A stretch of DNA of 64,000 bases, taken from Schinkia azotoformans LMG 9581. Its GTDB lineage: Bacteria; Bacillota; Bacilli; Bacillales; Bacillaceae_J. Shown here one piece after another: positions 35,293 to 44,738 of the stretch. The stretch lies in assembly GCF_000307855.1 (NCBI RefSeq), contig NZ_AJLR01000125.1, forward strand, positions 1-64,000. The letters are read 5' to 3'. A program made the translations under genes and the position numbers. Below the pieces are notes generated by a model. It made no database searches. It saw nothing but the letters and a program-made list of their open reading frames with translations, and had not been told where the DNA came from. Position 1 is the first letter of the stretch. Each line of letters opens with the position of its first letter.

Positions 35293-36291
35293 TTGGCAGA
35301 AGAGGTTTTATCCCAAAGTGAAATAGATGCACTACTATCGGCACTTTCAGCAGGGGAAATGAACGCAGAGCAATTAAAAAAAGAAGAAAAAGAAAAGAAG
35401 GTCAAGGTTTATGACTTCAAACGTGCATTGCGTTTCTCGAAAGACCAAATTCGCAGTCTTACAAGAATGCACGAGAACTTTGCAAGACTCTTAACGACCC
35501 ATTTCTCTGCACAACTTAGAACATATGTGCAAATCTCTGTCGCATCTGTTGACCAAATTCCTTATGAAGAATTTATACGCTCCATCCCGAAAATGACAAT
35601 TTTGAATGTTTTTGAGGTGCCGCCACTAGAGGGAAGGCTTTTGATAGAAGTAAATCCAAATATTGCTTACGCAATGATGGACCGTGTCCTTGGTGGGAAA
35701 GGAAACAGTATAAATAAAGTTGAAAATTTAACTGAAATTGAAACAAAAGTCATGTCCAATTTATTTGAACGTGCTTGTGAAAATCTTCAAGAGGCCTGGG
35801 CTTCTGTTGCCGAAATTGATCCAATGTTAACGGACTTTGAGGTCAATCCACAATTTTTGCAAATGGTATCCCCAAACGAAACTGTTGTAGTCATTTCATT
35901 GAATACGACAGTTGGCGAAACAAGTGGAATGATTAATATTTGCCTGCCACATGTATTATTGGAACCGATTATTCCAAAGTTATCTGTTCATTATTGGATG
36001 CAAACCAATAATAAAGAACGGATGCCTGAAGAGATTTCGTTACTCGAAAAACGAATTAAAAAAGCAGAACTCCCTATACAGGCTATTCTCGGAGAGTCAA
36101 CGATTAGTGTGCAGGAATTTTTAAACCTAAATGTTGGCGATGTTATTCAACTTGATCAACTTGTTGATAGCCCATTACAAATAAAAATTGCCGACCATCC
36201 AAAATTCATCGGGCAGCCAGGTAAAATGAGACATAATATAGCAATTCAAATATTAGACAAAATAAAGGCGGGTGAAGACAATGGTCAGTGA
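35293..36291 (+). CDS. fliM: Flagellar motor switch protein FliM
   Basis: This 332-aa C-ring protein has the N-terminal CheY-P binding motif LSQSEIDALLSALS, the central CheC-like domain and a C-terminal SpoA (SPOA) domain (LNVGDVIQLDQLVDSPLQI). The start is TTG at 35293 after CGGAGGTGAGG. It overlaps the start of fliY by 11 nt. Confidence 0.97.
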   Translation: MAEEVLSQSEIDALLSALSAGEMNAEQLKKEEKEKKVKVYDFKRALRFSKDQIRSLTRMHENFARLLTTHFSAQLRTYVQISVASVDQIPYEEFIRSIPKMTILNVFEVPPLEGRLLIEVNPNIAYAMMDRVLGGKGNSINKVENLTEIETKVMSNLFERACENLQEAWASVAEIDPMLTDFEVNPQFLQMVSPNETVVVISLNTTVGETSGMINICLPHVLLEPIIPKLSVHYWMQTNNKERMPEEISLLEKRIKKAELPIQAILGESTISVQEFLNLNVGDVIQLDQLVDSPLQIKIADHPKFIGQPGKMRHNIAIQILDKIKAGEDNGQ

Positions 36292-37588
36292 TGGCATGCT
36301 GTCACAAGATGAAATTGATGCCCTACTCAGAGGGGGTGGGGATGATATCAGTTTTGATGAACCAACGAATTCAGATGATCAAACTACTAATATTGATGAC
36401 TATTTGTCCCCTCTTGAACAAGATGCATTAGGTGAAATAGGGAATATTTCCTTCGGCAGCTCTGCGACTGCACTGTCGACTTTACTTAACCAAAAAGTTG
36501 ATATAACGACTCCAAAGGTTTTTATCGTTAGGAAAAGTCAATTGGCAGAAGCATTTCCACAGCCCTATGTAGCAGTTCAAGTTCAATATACGGCAGGGTT
36601 TAAAGGAGTCAATTTGCTCGTTATTAAAAAAAGCGATGCCGCGATTATTGCTGATTTGATGTTGGGTGGGGATGGTAAAAATCCATCAGAAGATTTAGGG
36701 GAAATTCAATTGAGTGCTGTTCAAGAAGCAATGAACCAAATGATGGGTTCAGCAGCAACCTCAATGTCAACAATTTTTAGTAAAAAAGTTGATATTTCTC
36801 CACCAAGTATTGATTTTCTAGATTTTATGAAGGGATCAGGTACTGACAGAGTTCCTGACGAGGAAGTACTCGTTCAAATTTCATTTAATTTAAAAATTGG
36901 TGATTTAATAGATTCAAATATTATGCAACTTTTACAGATAGATTTTGCAAAGGACATGGTAGAAGGATTATTAAATCCACAGCCCAATAATGAACCTGAT
37001 TTAGTAAATTCAAATCCGGCTAGTGTTATGAGTGCAGCACCAATGGAGCAGCCCGTTACTTCCGTCGAGCAAGAGAGCAATGCGCCGATTTTTAGTGCGC
37101 CAATGGAAGAGCCGACTATGAATATGAATTATTATCAGGATCCTAGACAACAACAAATGCCGATGGGGAATTTTGGACAGCCGATGATGCCGTCATTTAA
37201 TGGAGCAATGCCTAGTAATCCGATTCAAAGTGGTCCACAGCATATTGGTAGTGGTCCGGTAAATCCAACTAATGTTCAACCTGTTGTGTTTTCATCATTT
37301 GAGCAACCGACATTGCAGCGACAGGAGTCTAGTAACCTTAGCATGCTTTTAGATATACCACTTCAAGTAACAGTTGAACTTGGAAGAACTAAACGGTCAG
37401 TTAAAGAAATATTAGATTTATCAGCCGGTTCCATTATTGAACTAGATAAATTGGCAGGGGAACCTGTTGATATATTAATAAATAATAAATTGGTGGCTAA
37501 AGGGGAAGTAGTTGTCATTGAAGAGAATTTTGGTGTAAGGGTCACTGATATCATTAGTCAATCAGACCGCATCAAAAATTTACAATAA
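36281..37588 (+). CDS. fliY: Flagellar motor switch phosphatase FliY
   Basis: This 435-aa C-ring protein dephosphorylates CheY-P at the switch. It has an N-terminal CheY-binding motif (LSQDEIDALLRGG), CheC-type phosphatase helices (LGEIGNISFGSSATALSTLL and VQEAMNQMMGSAATSMSTIF) and a C-terminal FliN-like SpoA domain (LDIPLQVTVELGRTKRSVKE). A linker of about 115 residues, rich in Met, Pro, Gln and Asn, separates the last two. The start is ATG at 36281; the GTG at 36272 is less well placed. Confidence 0.95.
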   Translation: MVSDGMLSQDEIDALLRGGGDDISFDEPTNSDDQTTNIDDYLSPLEQDALGEIGNISFGSSATALSTLLNQKVDITTPKVFIVRKSQLAEAFPQPYVAVQVQYTAGFKGVNLLVIKKSDAAIIADLMLGGDGKNPSEDLGEIQLSAVQEAMNQMMGSAATSMSTIFSKKVDISPPSIDFLDFMKGSGTDRVPDEEVLVQISFNLKIGDLIDSNIMQLLQIDFAKDMVEGLLNPQPNNEPDLVNSNPASVMSAAPMEQPVTSVEQESNAPIFSAPMEEPTMNMNYYQDPRQQQMPMGNFGQPMMPSFNGAMPSNPIQSGPQHIGSGPVNPTNVQPVVFSSFEQPTLQRQESSNLSMLLDIPLQVTVELGRTKRSVKEILDLSAGSIIELDKLAGEPVDILINNKLVAKGEVVVIEENFGVRVTDIISQSDRIKNLQ

Positions 37589-37617
37589 ATTATATAGAAC
37601 CGATGGAGGTATGTATT

Positions 37618-37980
37618 GTGGCAAATAGAATTTTGATTGTAGATGATGCAGCTTTTATGAGAATGATGATTAAAGATATCCTAACTAAAAATGGATTTGA
37701 AGTAGTTGGAGAAGCTGCTGATGGATTGCAAGCAGTTGAAAAATACAAAGAGGTTAATCCGGATTTAGTGACAATGGATATTACGATGCCTGAAATGGAT
37801 GGCATTACATCATTAAAAGAAATCAAAAAAATCGATCCAGGTGCAAAAATTATCATGTGTTCTGCAATGGGACAACAAGCAATGGTAATTGATGCTATCC
37901 AGGCTGGTGCAAAGGATTTTATTGTAAAGCCATTCCAAGCAGACCGCGTTTTAGAAGCAATCAAGAAAACACTTGGATAG
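37618..37980 (+). CDS. cheY: Chemotaxis response regulator CheY
   Basis: This 120-aa single-domain receiver binds FliM and FliY at the motor. The phosphorylation site is Asp54 in LVTMDITMPEMDG, with the acidic pair Asp9-Asp10 (LIVDDAAFMRMM), Ser/Ala switch region MCSAMGQQ and Lys in FIVKPFQ. The start is GTG at 37618, 8 nt after GGAGG; the ATG at 37603 overlaps the site. Length is the same as B. subtilis CheY. Confidence 0.97.
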   Translation: MANRILIVDDAAFMRMMIKDILTKNGFEVVGEAADGLQAVEKYKEVNPDLVTMDITMPEMDGITSLKEIKKIDPGAKIIMCSAMGQQAMVIDAIQAGAKDFIVKPFQADRVLEAIKKTLG

Positions 37981-38002
37981 TAAAAGAGGGGGCAGCATAT
38001 GC

Positions 38003-38659
38003 TTGCGTAAATTACTATTAATACTAATACTTTTGGTTTATGCTCCGTTTGGGCTAAATGTCCAAGCGGAGACAGATACAGGAAACGAAACCGTTGATCA
38101 GATGTTACAGGAAAGTCAAAACACCGATGCAACTTCTAAAACGACGAAACAAACAGATCAAGAATTAGTTCAAACTGAACCACCTGCAATTGAAAATCAA
38201 TTTGGATGGCTTGATTTTGTAAAGATGTTTTTTGCATTAGCTGTTGTTATTGCACTTATATACATTATTCTACGATTTATTAATAAGAGGAATCGTCTGT
38301 TTGGCCAAATGAAGGCAATGGAAAATTTAGGCGGCATTTCTGTAGGCCCAAATCGTTCAATTCAATTAATTAGAATTGGCGAAACAGTTTTAGTTGTTGG
38401 AGTTGGGGAGACGATTCAATTGTTAAAAGAAATAACTTCCCAAGATGAAATAGAGAAGCTTATAAGTCAAAATGAAATCCAGCCGATTCAAGTTGGACAA
38501 ACTATACTAAATAAGATTATCTCTAAAAACGATGATAAAACTAGTATGAAAAGTAGTTCTGCAAATAGCTTTAGTCACATGCTTAAGGGGCAATTAGAGG
38601 ATCTAGCTGAAGGGAGAAAAAAGCTTTATGACAAAATTAAGAGGGATCAGGACGAATGA
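38003..38659 (+). CDS. fliO: Flagellar biosynthesis protein FliO/FliZ
   Basis: This 218-aa protein has a signal peptide (LRKLLLILILLVYAPFGLNV, likely cut after VQA) and a second membrane segment (FVKMFFALAVVIALIYIIL). A cytoplasmic FliO domain follows (GQMKAMENLGGISVGPNRSI). It helps FliP assemble. I place the start at TTG 38003, about 10 nt after GAGGGGGC. The ATG at 37999 is out of frame and stops after three codons. It overlaps fliP by 4 nt. Confidence 0.9.
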   Translation: MRKLLLILILLVYAPFGLNVQAETDTGNETVDQMLQESQNTDATSKTTKQTDQELVQTEPPAIENQFGWLDFVKMFFALAVVIALIYIILRFINKRNRLFGQMKAMENLGGISVGPNRSIQLIRIGETVLVVGVGETIQLLKEITSQDEIEKLISQNEIQPIQVGQTILNKIISKNDDKTSMKSSSANSFSHMLKGQLEDLAEGRKKLYDKIKRDQDE

Positions 38660-39336
38660 CTGAGTTTCTTCCGGGTATTGATCCAAGCTTTTTTAATAGT
38701 ACAGATCCAGCTAACGTGTCCACAACTGTTCGGTTAATTCTTCTCTTAACAGTTCTTTCAATCGCTCCTAGTATATTAATTTTAATGACTAGCTTTACAA
38801 GAATCATTATCGTCCTTTCTTTTGTAAGGACGTCACTGGCAACACAACAAATGCCGCCAACACAGGTGTTAATTAGTTTAGCCCTTTTTATGACATTTTT
38901 TATTATGGCACCAACGTTTTCGGAAATTAATGACCAAGCGGTTTCTCCTTTTTTGGATGGTCAAATTACGGAACAGCAGGCGTTTGATCGTGCATCTGTA
39001 CCAATTAAGGAGTTTATGAGTAAACATACAAGGCAAAAGGATTTAATGCTGTTTCTAAACTATGCAGATATGGAAAAACCAAAAACGATTGAGGATATCC
39101 CATTAACAGCGCTTGTGCCTGCTTTTGCGATAAGTGAAATTAAAACCGCATTTCAAATTGGTTTTATGATCTTTGTCCCGTTTTTAGTAATCGATATGAT
39201 CGTAGCCAGCATTTTGATGTCGATGGGGATGATGATGCTCCCACCTGTTATGATATCATTACCATTTAAAATATTATTATTTGTTATGGTCGATGGCTGG
39301 TATCTAGTTGTAAAGTCATTGCTTTTAAGCTTTTAA
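38656..39336 (+). CDS. fliP: Flagellar export gate protein FliP
   Basis: This 226-aa core channel protein has four hydrophobic segments and the FliP signatures LTSFTRIIIVLSFVRTSLAT-like, MPPTQVLISLALFMTFFIMA and VPFLVIDMIVASILMSMGMM. It lacks a cleavable signal peptide, unlike enterobacterial FliP. The ATGA overlap with fliO suggests translational coupling. Confidence 0.97.
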   Translation: MTEFLPGIDPSFFNSTDPANVSTTVRLILLLTVLSIAPSILILMTSFTRIIIVLSFVRTSLATQQMPPTQVLISLALFMTFFIMAPTFSEINDQAVSPFLDGQITEQQAFDRASVPIKEFMSKHTRQKDLMLFLNYADMEKPKTIEDIPLTALVPAFAISEIKTAFQIGFMIFVPFLVIDMIVASILMSMGMMMLPPVMISLPFKILLFVMVDGWYLVVKSLLLSF

Positions 39337-39358
39337 CTTCATTATATAGGGTGATTAC

Positions 39359-39628
39359 ATGAACTCTCATTTTGTGATCGGTGTCGCTGAACAAGGGATT
39401 ATGACGGTGTTAGCAGTGTCTTTACCATTGTTATTATTAGCACTAGGGGTTGGACTTGTTGTCAGTATTTTCCAAGCGACAACGCAAATTCAGGAACAGA
39501 CACTAGCCTTTATTCCGAAAATCATTGCGGTTTTGGCTGGTCTTGTCTTTTTCGGACCTTGGATGCTTTCAAGAATTGTAGACTATTCGTTTCAAATATT
39601 TAATAATCTTTATAAGTTTGTAGGGTAA
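39359..39628 (+). CDS. fliQ: Flagellar export gate protein FliQ
   Basis: This 89-aa protein has two membrane helices. Family motifs are VGLVVSIFQATTQIQEQTL and FIPKIIAVLAGLVFFGPWML. With FliP and FliR it forms the helical channel of the export gate. The ATG lies after TATAGGGTGATTAC, and only 3 nt separate its stop from fliR. Confidence 0.97.
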   Translation: MNSHFVIGVAEQGIMTVLAVSLPLLLLALGVGLVVSIFQATTQIQEQTLAFIPKIIAVLAGLVFFGPWMLSRIVDYSFQIFNNLYKFVG

Positions 39629-39631
39629 GAA

Positions 39632-40408
39632 ATGATAGATTTAATAAATGCTTTTCCGGTATTTTTATTAGTATTTATTCGGGTTACATCCTTTTTTGTA
39701 ACGGTTCCTCTCTTTTCTTATCGGAACATACCAACAACTTATAAAGTAGGTTTAGGATTTTTTTTATCCTATATCATGTTTTTATCGATGGAACATCCAA
39801 GTTTAGCTATTGATGAAGCGTACTTTATGCTCGTCCTAAAAGAGATGCTAGTAGGTTTATTTATAGGACTAATCGCTTTTATGGTTTTGTCAGCCATCCA
39901 AATTGCCGGTGGATTTATAGATTATCAGATGGGATTCGCCATCGCTAATGTTATTGACCCGCAAACTGGAGCGCAAAGCCCGATCTTAGGTCAATATTTA
40001 TATACATTTGCACTTTTACTATTGTTAATAGTGGATGGTCATCATTTAATCCTTGATGGTATTTATTACAGCTATAAAATAGTCCCGCTAGAGCAGGTAT
40101 GGCTTCCGCTTGGCAGCGAAAGGCTCGTGGAATTTATCGCAACTACATTTAATTCGATGTTTATCATTGCCTTTCAAATGGCGATCCCGCTTGTTGGCTG
40201 TTTGTTCTTAGTAGATATAGCGTTAGGGATCACGGCGCGAACAGTTCCACAACTGAATATTTTTGTAGTAGGTTTACCATTGAAAATATTAGTTGGTTTT
40301 ATTTTACTCGTAGTTGTGATGCCGGTCTTCTTAATTCTCTTTCAAAAATTATTTGAGTCCATGCTGTTCACGATGCGGGGATTGATGCAAATCTTTGGGG
40401 GCGTATGA
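39632..40408 (+). CDS. fliR: Flagellar export gate protein FliR
   Basis: This 258-aa membrane protein has about six hydrophobic segments. Typical blocks are PLFSYRNIPTTYKVGLGFFL, MGFAIANVIDPQTGAQSPIL and the C-terminal VGLPLKILVGFILLVVVMPV. It closes the FliPQR channel. Its stop lies inside the ribosome binding region of flhB, so translation is likely coupled. Confidence 0.96.
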   Translation: MIDLINAFPVFLLVFIRVTSFFVTVPLFSYRNIPTTYKVGLGFFLSYIMFLSMEHPSLAIDEAYFMLVLKEMLVGLFIGLIAFMVLSAIQIAGGFIDYQMGFAIANVIDPQTGAQSPILGQYLYTFALLLLLIVDGHHLILDGIYYSYKIVPLEQVWLPLGSERLVEFIATTFNSMFIIAFQMAIPLVGCLFLVDIALGITARTVPQLNIFVVGLPLKILVGFILLVVVMPVFLILFQKLFESMLFTMRGLMQIFGGV

Positions 40409-40409
40409 A

Positions 40410-41501
40410 ATGCCGATTCATGGTTATGTTCAACTGGACCTACAGTTTTTTGCGGGTGAAAAAACAGAAAAAGCAACACCGAAAAAACGCCAAGATGCTA
40501 GGAAGAAAGGCCAAGTAGCGAAAAGTCAGGATGTCAGCGCAGCGCTAATGCTATTTTTTGTCTTTCTTTTGTTCTTATTTTTTGGCGGTTCTTTAAAAGA
40601 GCAAATGTTAACATTGGTCACGGTGTCTTTAAATGAGTATATGCTTTGGGACATTACAGAAGCGAATATTCATAAATTGTTCATTGATTTTACGCTTCGG
40701 GCTTTATATTTTGTAGCCCCGATTATGCTAACGGTGGCGATTATCGCTGTTGCTTCTAATTTCATGCAATTTGGCTTTTTATTTTCAACAGAAGCGATTC
40801 AGTTTAAATTGGAAAAAATAAACCCGATAACTGGGGCAAAGCGAATATTTTCAATTCGCGCGATCGTTGAACTATTTAAATCGATTCTCAAAATTTCAAT
40901 CGTTGGAACAGGAGCTTTTACTGTTCTTTGGTTGAATTTTGATGATGTATTGATTCTATCGCAAAAAAGTGTAGGTGCATCCTTAGCGTTTATCGGTAAG
41001 GTTACGACACAAATGGGCTTAGTTGTATCCATTTTATTAATTGTTTTATCAGTATTTGATTATGCTTATCAAAAATTTGAACATGAAAAAAACCTTCGCA
41101 TGTCAAAACAGGATATTAAAGATGAATACAAGAACATGGAAGGGGACCCGAAGATTAAATCGAAAATTAAAGAAAAACAAAGGCAAATGGCGATGCAGCG
41201 CATGATGCAGGAGATTCCAAATGCAGACGTTGTAATCACAAATCCTACCCATTATGCTGTTGTTTTAAAATATGATGAAAGTAAAGCAGACGCCCCGATT
41301 GTGGTCGCAAAAGGGGTTGATTATATCGCCTTAAAAATTAAACAGATTGCCAAAAATCATGATGTTGTTACAATTGAAAACCGGCCATTAGCTAGGGCGT
41401 TGTATGCGCAAGCTGAAATCGGAGACGCGATACCTGAACAGTTTTTTAAAGCGGTAGCCGAAATACTGGCTTATGTATACAGACTGAAAAGAAAAGTTTG
41501 A
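40410..41501 (+). CDS. flhB: Flagellar export switch protein FlhB
   Basis: This 363-aa export gate protein sets substrate specificity. Four membrane segments are followed by a cytoplasmic domain with the self-cleavage motif NPTH (in VVITNPTHYAVVLKYDE). The N-terminus contains GEKTEKATPKKRQDARKKGQ. The start is ATG at 40410 after GGGGGC; the TTG at 40395 overlaps the site. Compare the free C-domain homolog at 13712-13999, which matches the part after NPTH. Confidence 0.97.
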   Translation: MPIHGYVQLDLQFFAGEKTEKATPKKRQDARKKGQVAKSQDVSAALMLFFVFLLFLFFGGSLKEQMLTLVTVSLNEYMLWDITEANIHKLFIDFTLRALYFVAPIMLTVAIIAVASNFMQFGFLFSTEAIQFKLEKINPITGAKRIFSIRAIVELFKSILKISIVGTGAFTVLWLNFDDVLILSQKSVGASLAFIGKVTTQMGLVVSILLIVLSVFDYAYQKFEHEKNLRMSKQDIKDEYKNMEGDPKIKSKIKEKQRQMAMQRMMQEIPNADVVITNPTHYAVVLKYDESKADAPIVVAKGVDYIALKIKQIAKNHDVVTIENRPLARALYAQAEIGDAIPEQFFKAVAEILAYVYRLKRKV

Positions 41502-41535
41502 CTTTATATGACTTTTCTAGATCGGAGAGAATTAT

Positions 41536-43578
41536 ATGTCAGCAAGAGATCTTCCCGTTCTTTTGGGAGTAATTTTAATCATTGCAATGCTTATCATCCC
41601 ATTGCCTGGGTGGTTATTAAGCATACTCATCATCATGAATATAACGCTTGCTTTGATTGTAATCCTAGTATCGATGAACATGAGGGAAGCTCTCCAATTT
41701 TCGATCTTTCCTTCATTACTATTATTATTAACTTTGTTTCGATTGGGGTTGAACGTTTCCACTACTAGATCCATCTTAAGTAAGGGTGAAGCCGGAGGAG
41801 TAGTTGAAACGTTTGGTCATTTCGTTATCGGTGGAAATGCGCTTGTCGGTTTTGTTGTCTTTTTAATCTTAATTATTATTCAATTCATCGTTATTACAAA
41901 AGGTGCAGAACGTGTTTCCGAGGTAGCAGCACGTTTTACGTTAGATGCGATGCCAGGGAAGCAAATGAGTATTGATGCTGATTTAAATGCCGGCATGATT
42001 TCTGAATTGGAAGCCCGTGAACGACGTGAAAAAATTCAACGGGAAGCAGATTTTTACGGGGCGATGGATGGTGCCAGTAAATTTGTTAAAGGTGATGCGA
42101 TCGCCGGGATTATTATTACGATTATCAATATTATCTTTGGAATTATTATCGGTATGGTGCAAATGGACCTTGCCTTTGGTGAAGCAACCCATAGATTTAC
42201 ACTATTAACAGTTGGTGACGGACTTGTCAGCCAGATACCGGCGCTTATCATTTCAACTGCAACCGGTATTGTTGTAACAAGGGCCGCTTCAGATGGGAAC
42301 CTTGGCTCAGATGTTGTCGGTCAGTTATTCTTTACCTTTCCGAAACTTTTATATATTGCAGGGGGAACAATTGCCGGACTAGGTCTTTTTACCCCGATAA
42401 ATGATATACTTACATTACCGATTGCCGGACTTCTTTGCGCAGGCGCTTATTTCTTATCGAAAAATAGCCAGCCTATACATGAATTAGAAACTGCAACTGG
42501 TGAAGAGGAAATGGAAGCAGAGGATCTGAAAAGTCCAGAAAGTGTTGTTAGTTTACTTAATGTCGACCCGATTGAGTTCGAATTTGGCTACGGATTAATC
42601 CCGCTTGCCGATACGAATCAAGGTGGAGACCTCTTAGACCGAATTGTTATGATTAGACGTCAGTTGGCGATTGAGTTGGGTGTTATTGTCCCTGTTGTTC
42701 GGATTCGTGACAATATCCAACTGCAGCCAAATGAATATCGAGTTAAAATTAAAGGGAATGAGTTGGCACGAGGGGAGTTATTACTTGACCATTATATGGC
42801 GATGAGCCCTGGAATTGATGATGAAAGTATTGAAGGCATTGATACGGTGGAACCTGCCTTTGGCATGCCTGCTAAATGGATTGCTGAGGATATGAAGGAA
42901 ACAGCTGAGTTATCAGGGTATACTGTCGTTGATCCGCCATCAGTTGTCTCCACCCATCTTACTGAGATCATCAAAAATAATGCAAATGTTCTCCTAGGAA
43001 GACAAGAAACGAAACAATTGATTGATCATTTGAAGGAGTCCTACCCGATCCTAGTGGATGAAGTAACTCCTGATCCGTTATCAATCGGAGATGTTCAACG
43101 AGTGTTAGCTAAGCTCCTAAAAGAGCGTGTATCAATTCGAAATCTTCCAGTTATTTTCGAGGCATTAGCTGATTATGGCAGACTGACAAGCGATTCTGAT
43201 TTATTGGCAGAATATGTTAGACAAGCTTTATCACGCCAAATTACTCGACAATATTTGGTTGATGGTGAGTCTCTTAAAGTCGTAACTTTATCTGGTAAAG
43301 TCGAGAAAACTATTGCAGAAGGAATTCAACAGACGGAACATGGTAATTATTTGTCATTGGATCCTAATGTTACACAAGCGATTATTGAAAATATTGCGTC
43401 CGAAATGGAGCGAGTATCCATGTTTGAACAATCATCCGTTATATTATGCTCACCTGCCGTAAGGATGTATGTTAAACAATTAATTGAACCATATTTTCCG
43501 GTTATACCTGTTTTATCATATAACGAGTTAGAATCTACTGTAGAAGTTCAAAGTATAGGGGTGGTGAATATTGAATGA
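41536..43578 (+). CDS. flhA: Flagellar export gate protein FlhA
   Basis: This 680-aa protein has eight or so membrane segments in the first 310 residues and a large cytoplasmic substrate-binding domain. The FHIPEP region is seen as RFTLDAMPGKQMSIDADLNA. VDPIEFEFGYGLIPLAD begins the cytoplasmic part. The ATG follows GGAGAGAATT. It overlaps flhF by 4 nt. Confidence 0.97.
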   Translation: MSARDLPVLLGVILIIAMLIIPLPGWLLSILIIMNITLALIVILVSMNMREALQFSIFPSLLLLLTLFRLGLNVSTTRSILSKGEAGGVVETFGHFVIGGNALVGFVVFLILIIIQFIVITKGAERVSEVAARFTLDAMPGKQMSIDADLNAGMISELEARERREKIQREADFYGAMDGASKFVKGDAIAGIIITIINIIFGIIIGMVQMDLAFGEATHRFTLLTVGDGLVSQIPALIISTATGIVVTRAASDGNLGSDVVGQLFFTFPKLLYIAGGTIAGLGLFTPINDILTLPIAGLLCAGAYFLSKNSQPIHELETATGEEEMEAEDLKSPESVVSLLNVDPIEFEFGYGLIPLADTNQGGDLLDRIVMIRRQLAIELGVIVPVVRIRDNIQLQPNEYRVKIKGNELARGELLLDHYMAMSPGIDDESIEGIDTVEPAFGMPAKWIAEDMKETAELSGYTVVDPPSVVSTHLTEIIKNNANVLLGRQETKQLIDHLKESYPILVDEVTPDPLSIGDVQRVLAKLLKERVSIRNLPVIFEALADYGRLTSDSDLLAEYVRQALSRQITRQYLVDGESLKVVTLSGKVEKTIAEGIQQTEHGNYLSLDPNVTQAIIENIASEMERVSMFEQSSVILCSPAVRMYVKQLIEPYFPVIPVLSYNELESTVEVQSIGVVNIE

Positions 43579-44738
43579 AGGTAAAAAAGTTTATTGCACC
43601 TAATATGCCGGAAGCGATGAAAATGATTCGTAATGAATTAGGAAAAGATGCGGTCATTTTAAATTCTAAGGTTGTGCAAAAGGGTGGGATTTTCGGTTTT
43701 TTTACTAAAAAAAATATTGAGGTGATCGCCGCTGTAGATCCTCAGCCAATACCGAAAAAGCAACCAATGCAAAAAGAAAAAATAGAACCTAAGATAGAGT
43801 TTCAACCGGCTCCGATCATTAAATCAGTTGAAGTTCCAAAAACGGATGCTGAATTGTTAAAAGAAATTAAAGATTTAAAAGAAATGCTGAAAGGATTATC
43901 GGTGCATAATGGTCGGGATAGCTTTGAGCACTATCCCGGTCCATTAAAGGATATGAATCAGTTTTTAAGCAACCAGGAAGTTGACCTGCAGCTGCGAAAA
44001 GAAATCATGGGCTTTTTGCTTGAAAAATGGTATGTGAATAAAGGTGAAGCAAATTTCGAACAAATTACCACTTGGGGTAAAGAGTATCTTGTAAACAGCA
44101 TGTCACCTTTATCATTTGGAGCCATTAATTTCTCAAAGAAATATATTAACGTTGTTGGTCCAACCGGGGTAGGGAAAACGACAACTTTAGCTAAGATTGC
44201 TGCTCAGGCTGTGCTGAAATATGGAAAGAAGGTTGCTTTCATAACAACTGATACGTACCGAATTGCAGCGATCGACCAGCTTAAAACATATGCAAAAATA
44301 TTAAATGTTCCATTAGAGGTTACATATACAATTGATGATTTTGTAAAAGCAAAAGAAAGATTCTCCCACTTTGATCTCATTTTAATTGATACTGCTGGAA
44401 GAAACTTTAGAAATAAACAATATGTCGAAGATTTGAAATCTGTAATTAGCTTTGATGAAAACCTTGAGACCATTCTAGTACTTGCTTTAACATCTAAATA
44501 TTCAGATATGCTGGATATCTTTGAACAATTCTCATCCATTAAAATTGATAAGCTGATTTTTACCAAGGTTGATGAGACATCTAAATATGGGACAATATTA
44601 AACCTTATTTTTAAATACAAAATAGGGGTTGCTTACTTAACTAATGGACAAAATGTTCCCGATGATATTTTTGAAGCATCACCAGAATCAATAGCAAATA
44701 CTGTTTTTGGGGTAAATAGACATGAAAGATCAAGCTGA
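43575..44738 (+). CDS. flhF: Flagellar SRP-type GTPase FlhF
   Basis: This 387-aa third member of the SRP GTPase family (with Ffh and FtsY, both in this window) sets flagellar position or number. The N-terminal B domain is rich in Pro and Lys, then an NG domain carries [15 protein letters not shown], the DTAGRN motif and TKVDETSKYG. It is followed by flhG with a 17-nt overlap, the usual partner that activates its GTPase. Confidence 0.96.
   Translation: MKVKKFIAPNMPEAMKMIRNELGKDAVILNSKVVQKGGIFGFFTKKNIEVIAAVDPQPIPKKQPMQKEKIEPKIEFQPAPIIKSVEVPKTDAELLKEIKDLKEMLKGLSVHNGRDSFEHYPGPLKDMNQFLSNQEVDLQLRKEIMGFLLEKWYVNKGEANFEQITTWGKEYLVNSMSPLSFGAINFSKKYINVVGPTGVGKTTTLAKIAAQAVLKYGKKVAFITTDTYRIAAIDQLKTYAKILNVPLEVTYTIDDFVKAKERFSHFDLILIDTAGRNFRNKQYVEDLKSVISFDENLETILVLALTSKYSDMLDIFEQFSSIKIDKLIFTKVDETSKYGTILNLIFKYKIGVAYLTNGQNVPDDIFEASPESIANTVFGVNRHERSS

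Noticed and set aside
37999-38010. ATG at 37999 as start of fliO
   Set aside because: It is out of frame with fliO and stops after three codons; TTG at 38003 fits the ribosome binding site and signal peptide.
37590-38132. Minus-strand frame of 180 codons opposite cheY
   Set aside because: It is the longest antisense frame, but it covers cheY exactly and crosses into fliO with no ribosome binding site, promoter or recognisable motif.
41508-41768. Plus-strand frame of 86 codons overlapping the start of flhA
   Set aside because: It is in another frame within flhA, lacks its own good ribosome binding site, and its Cys/His-rich sequence looks random.
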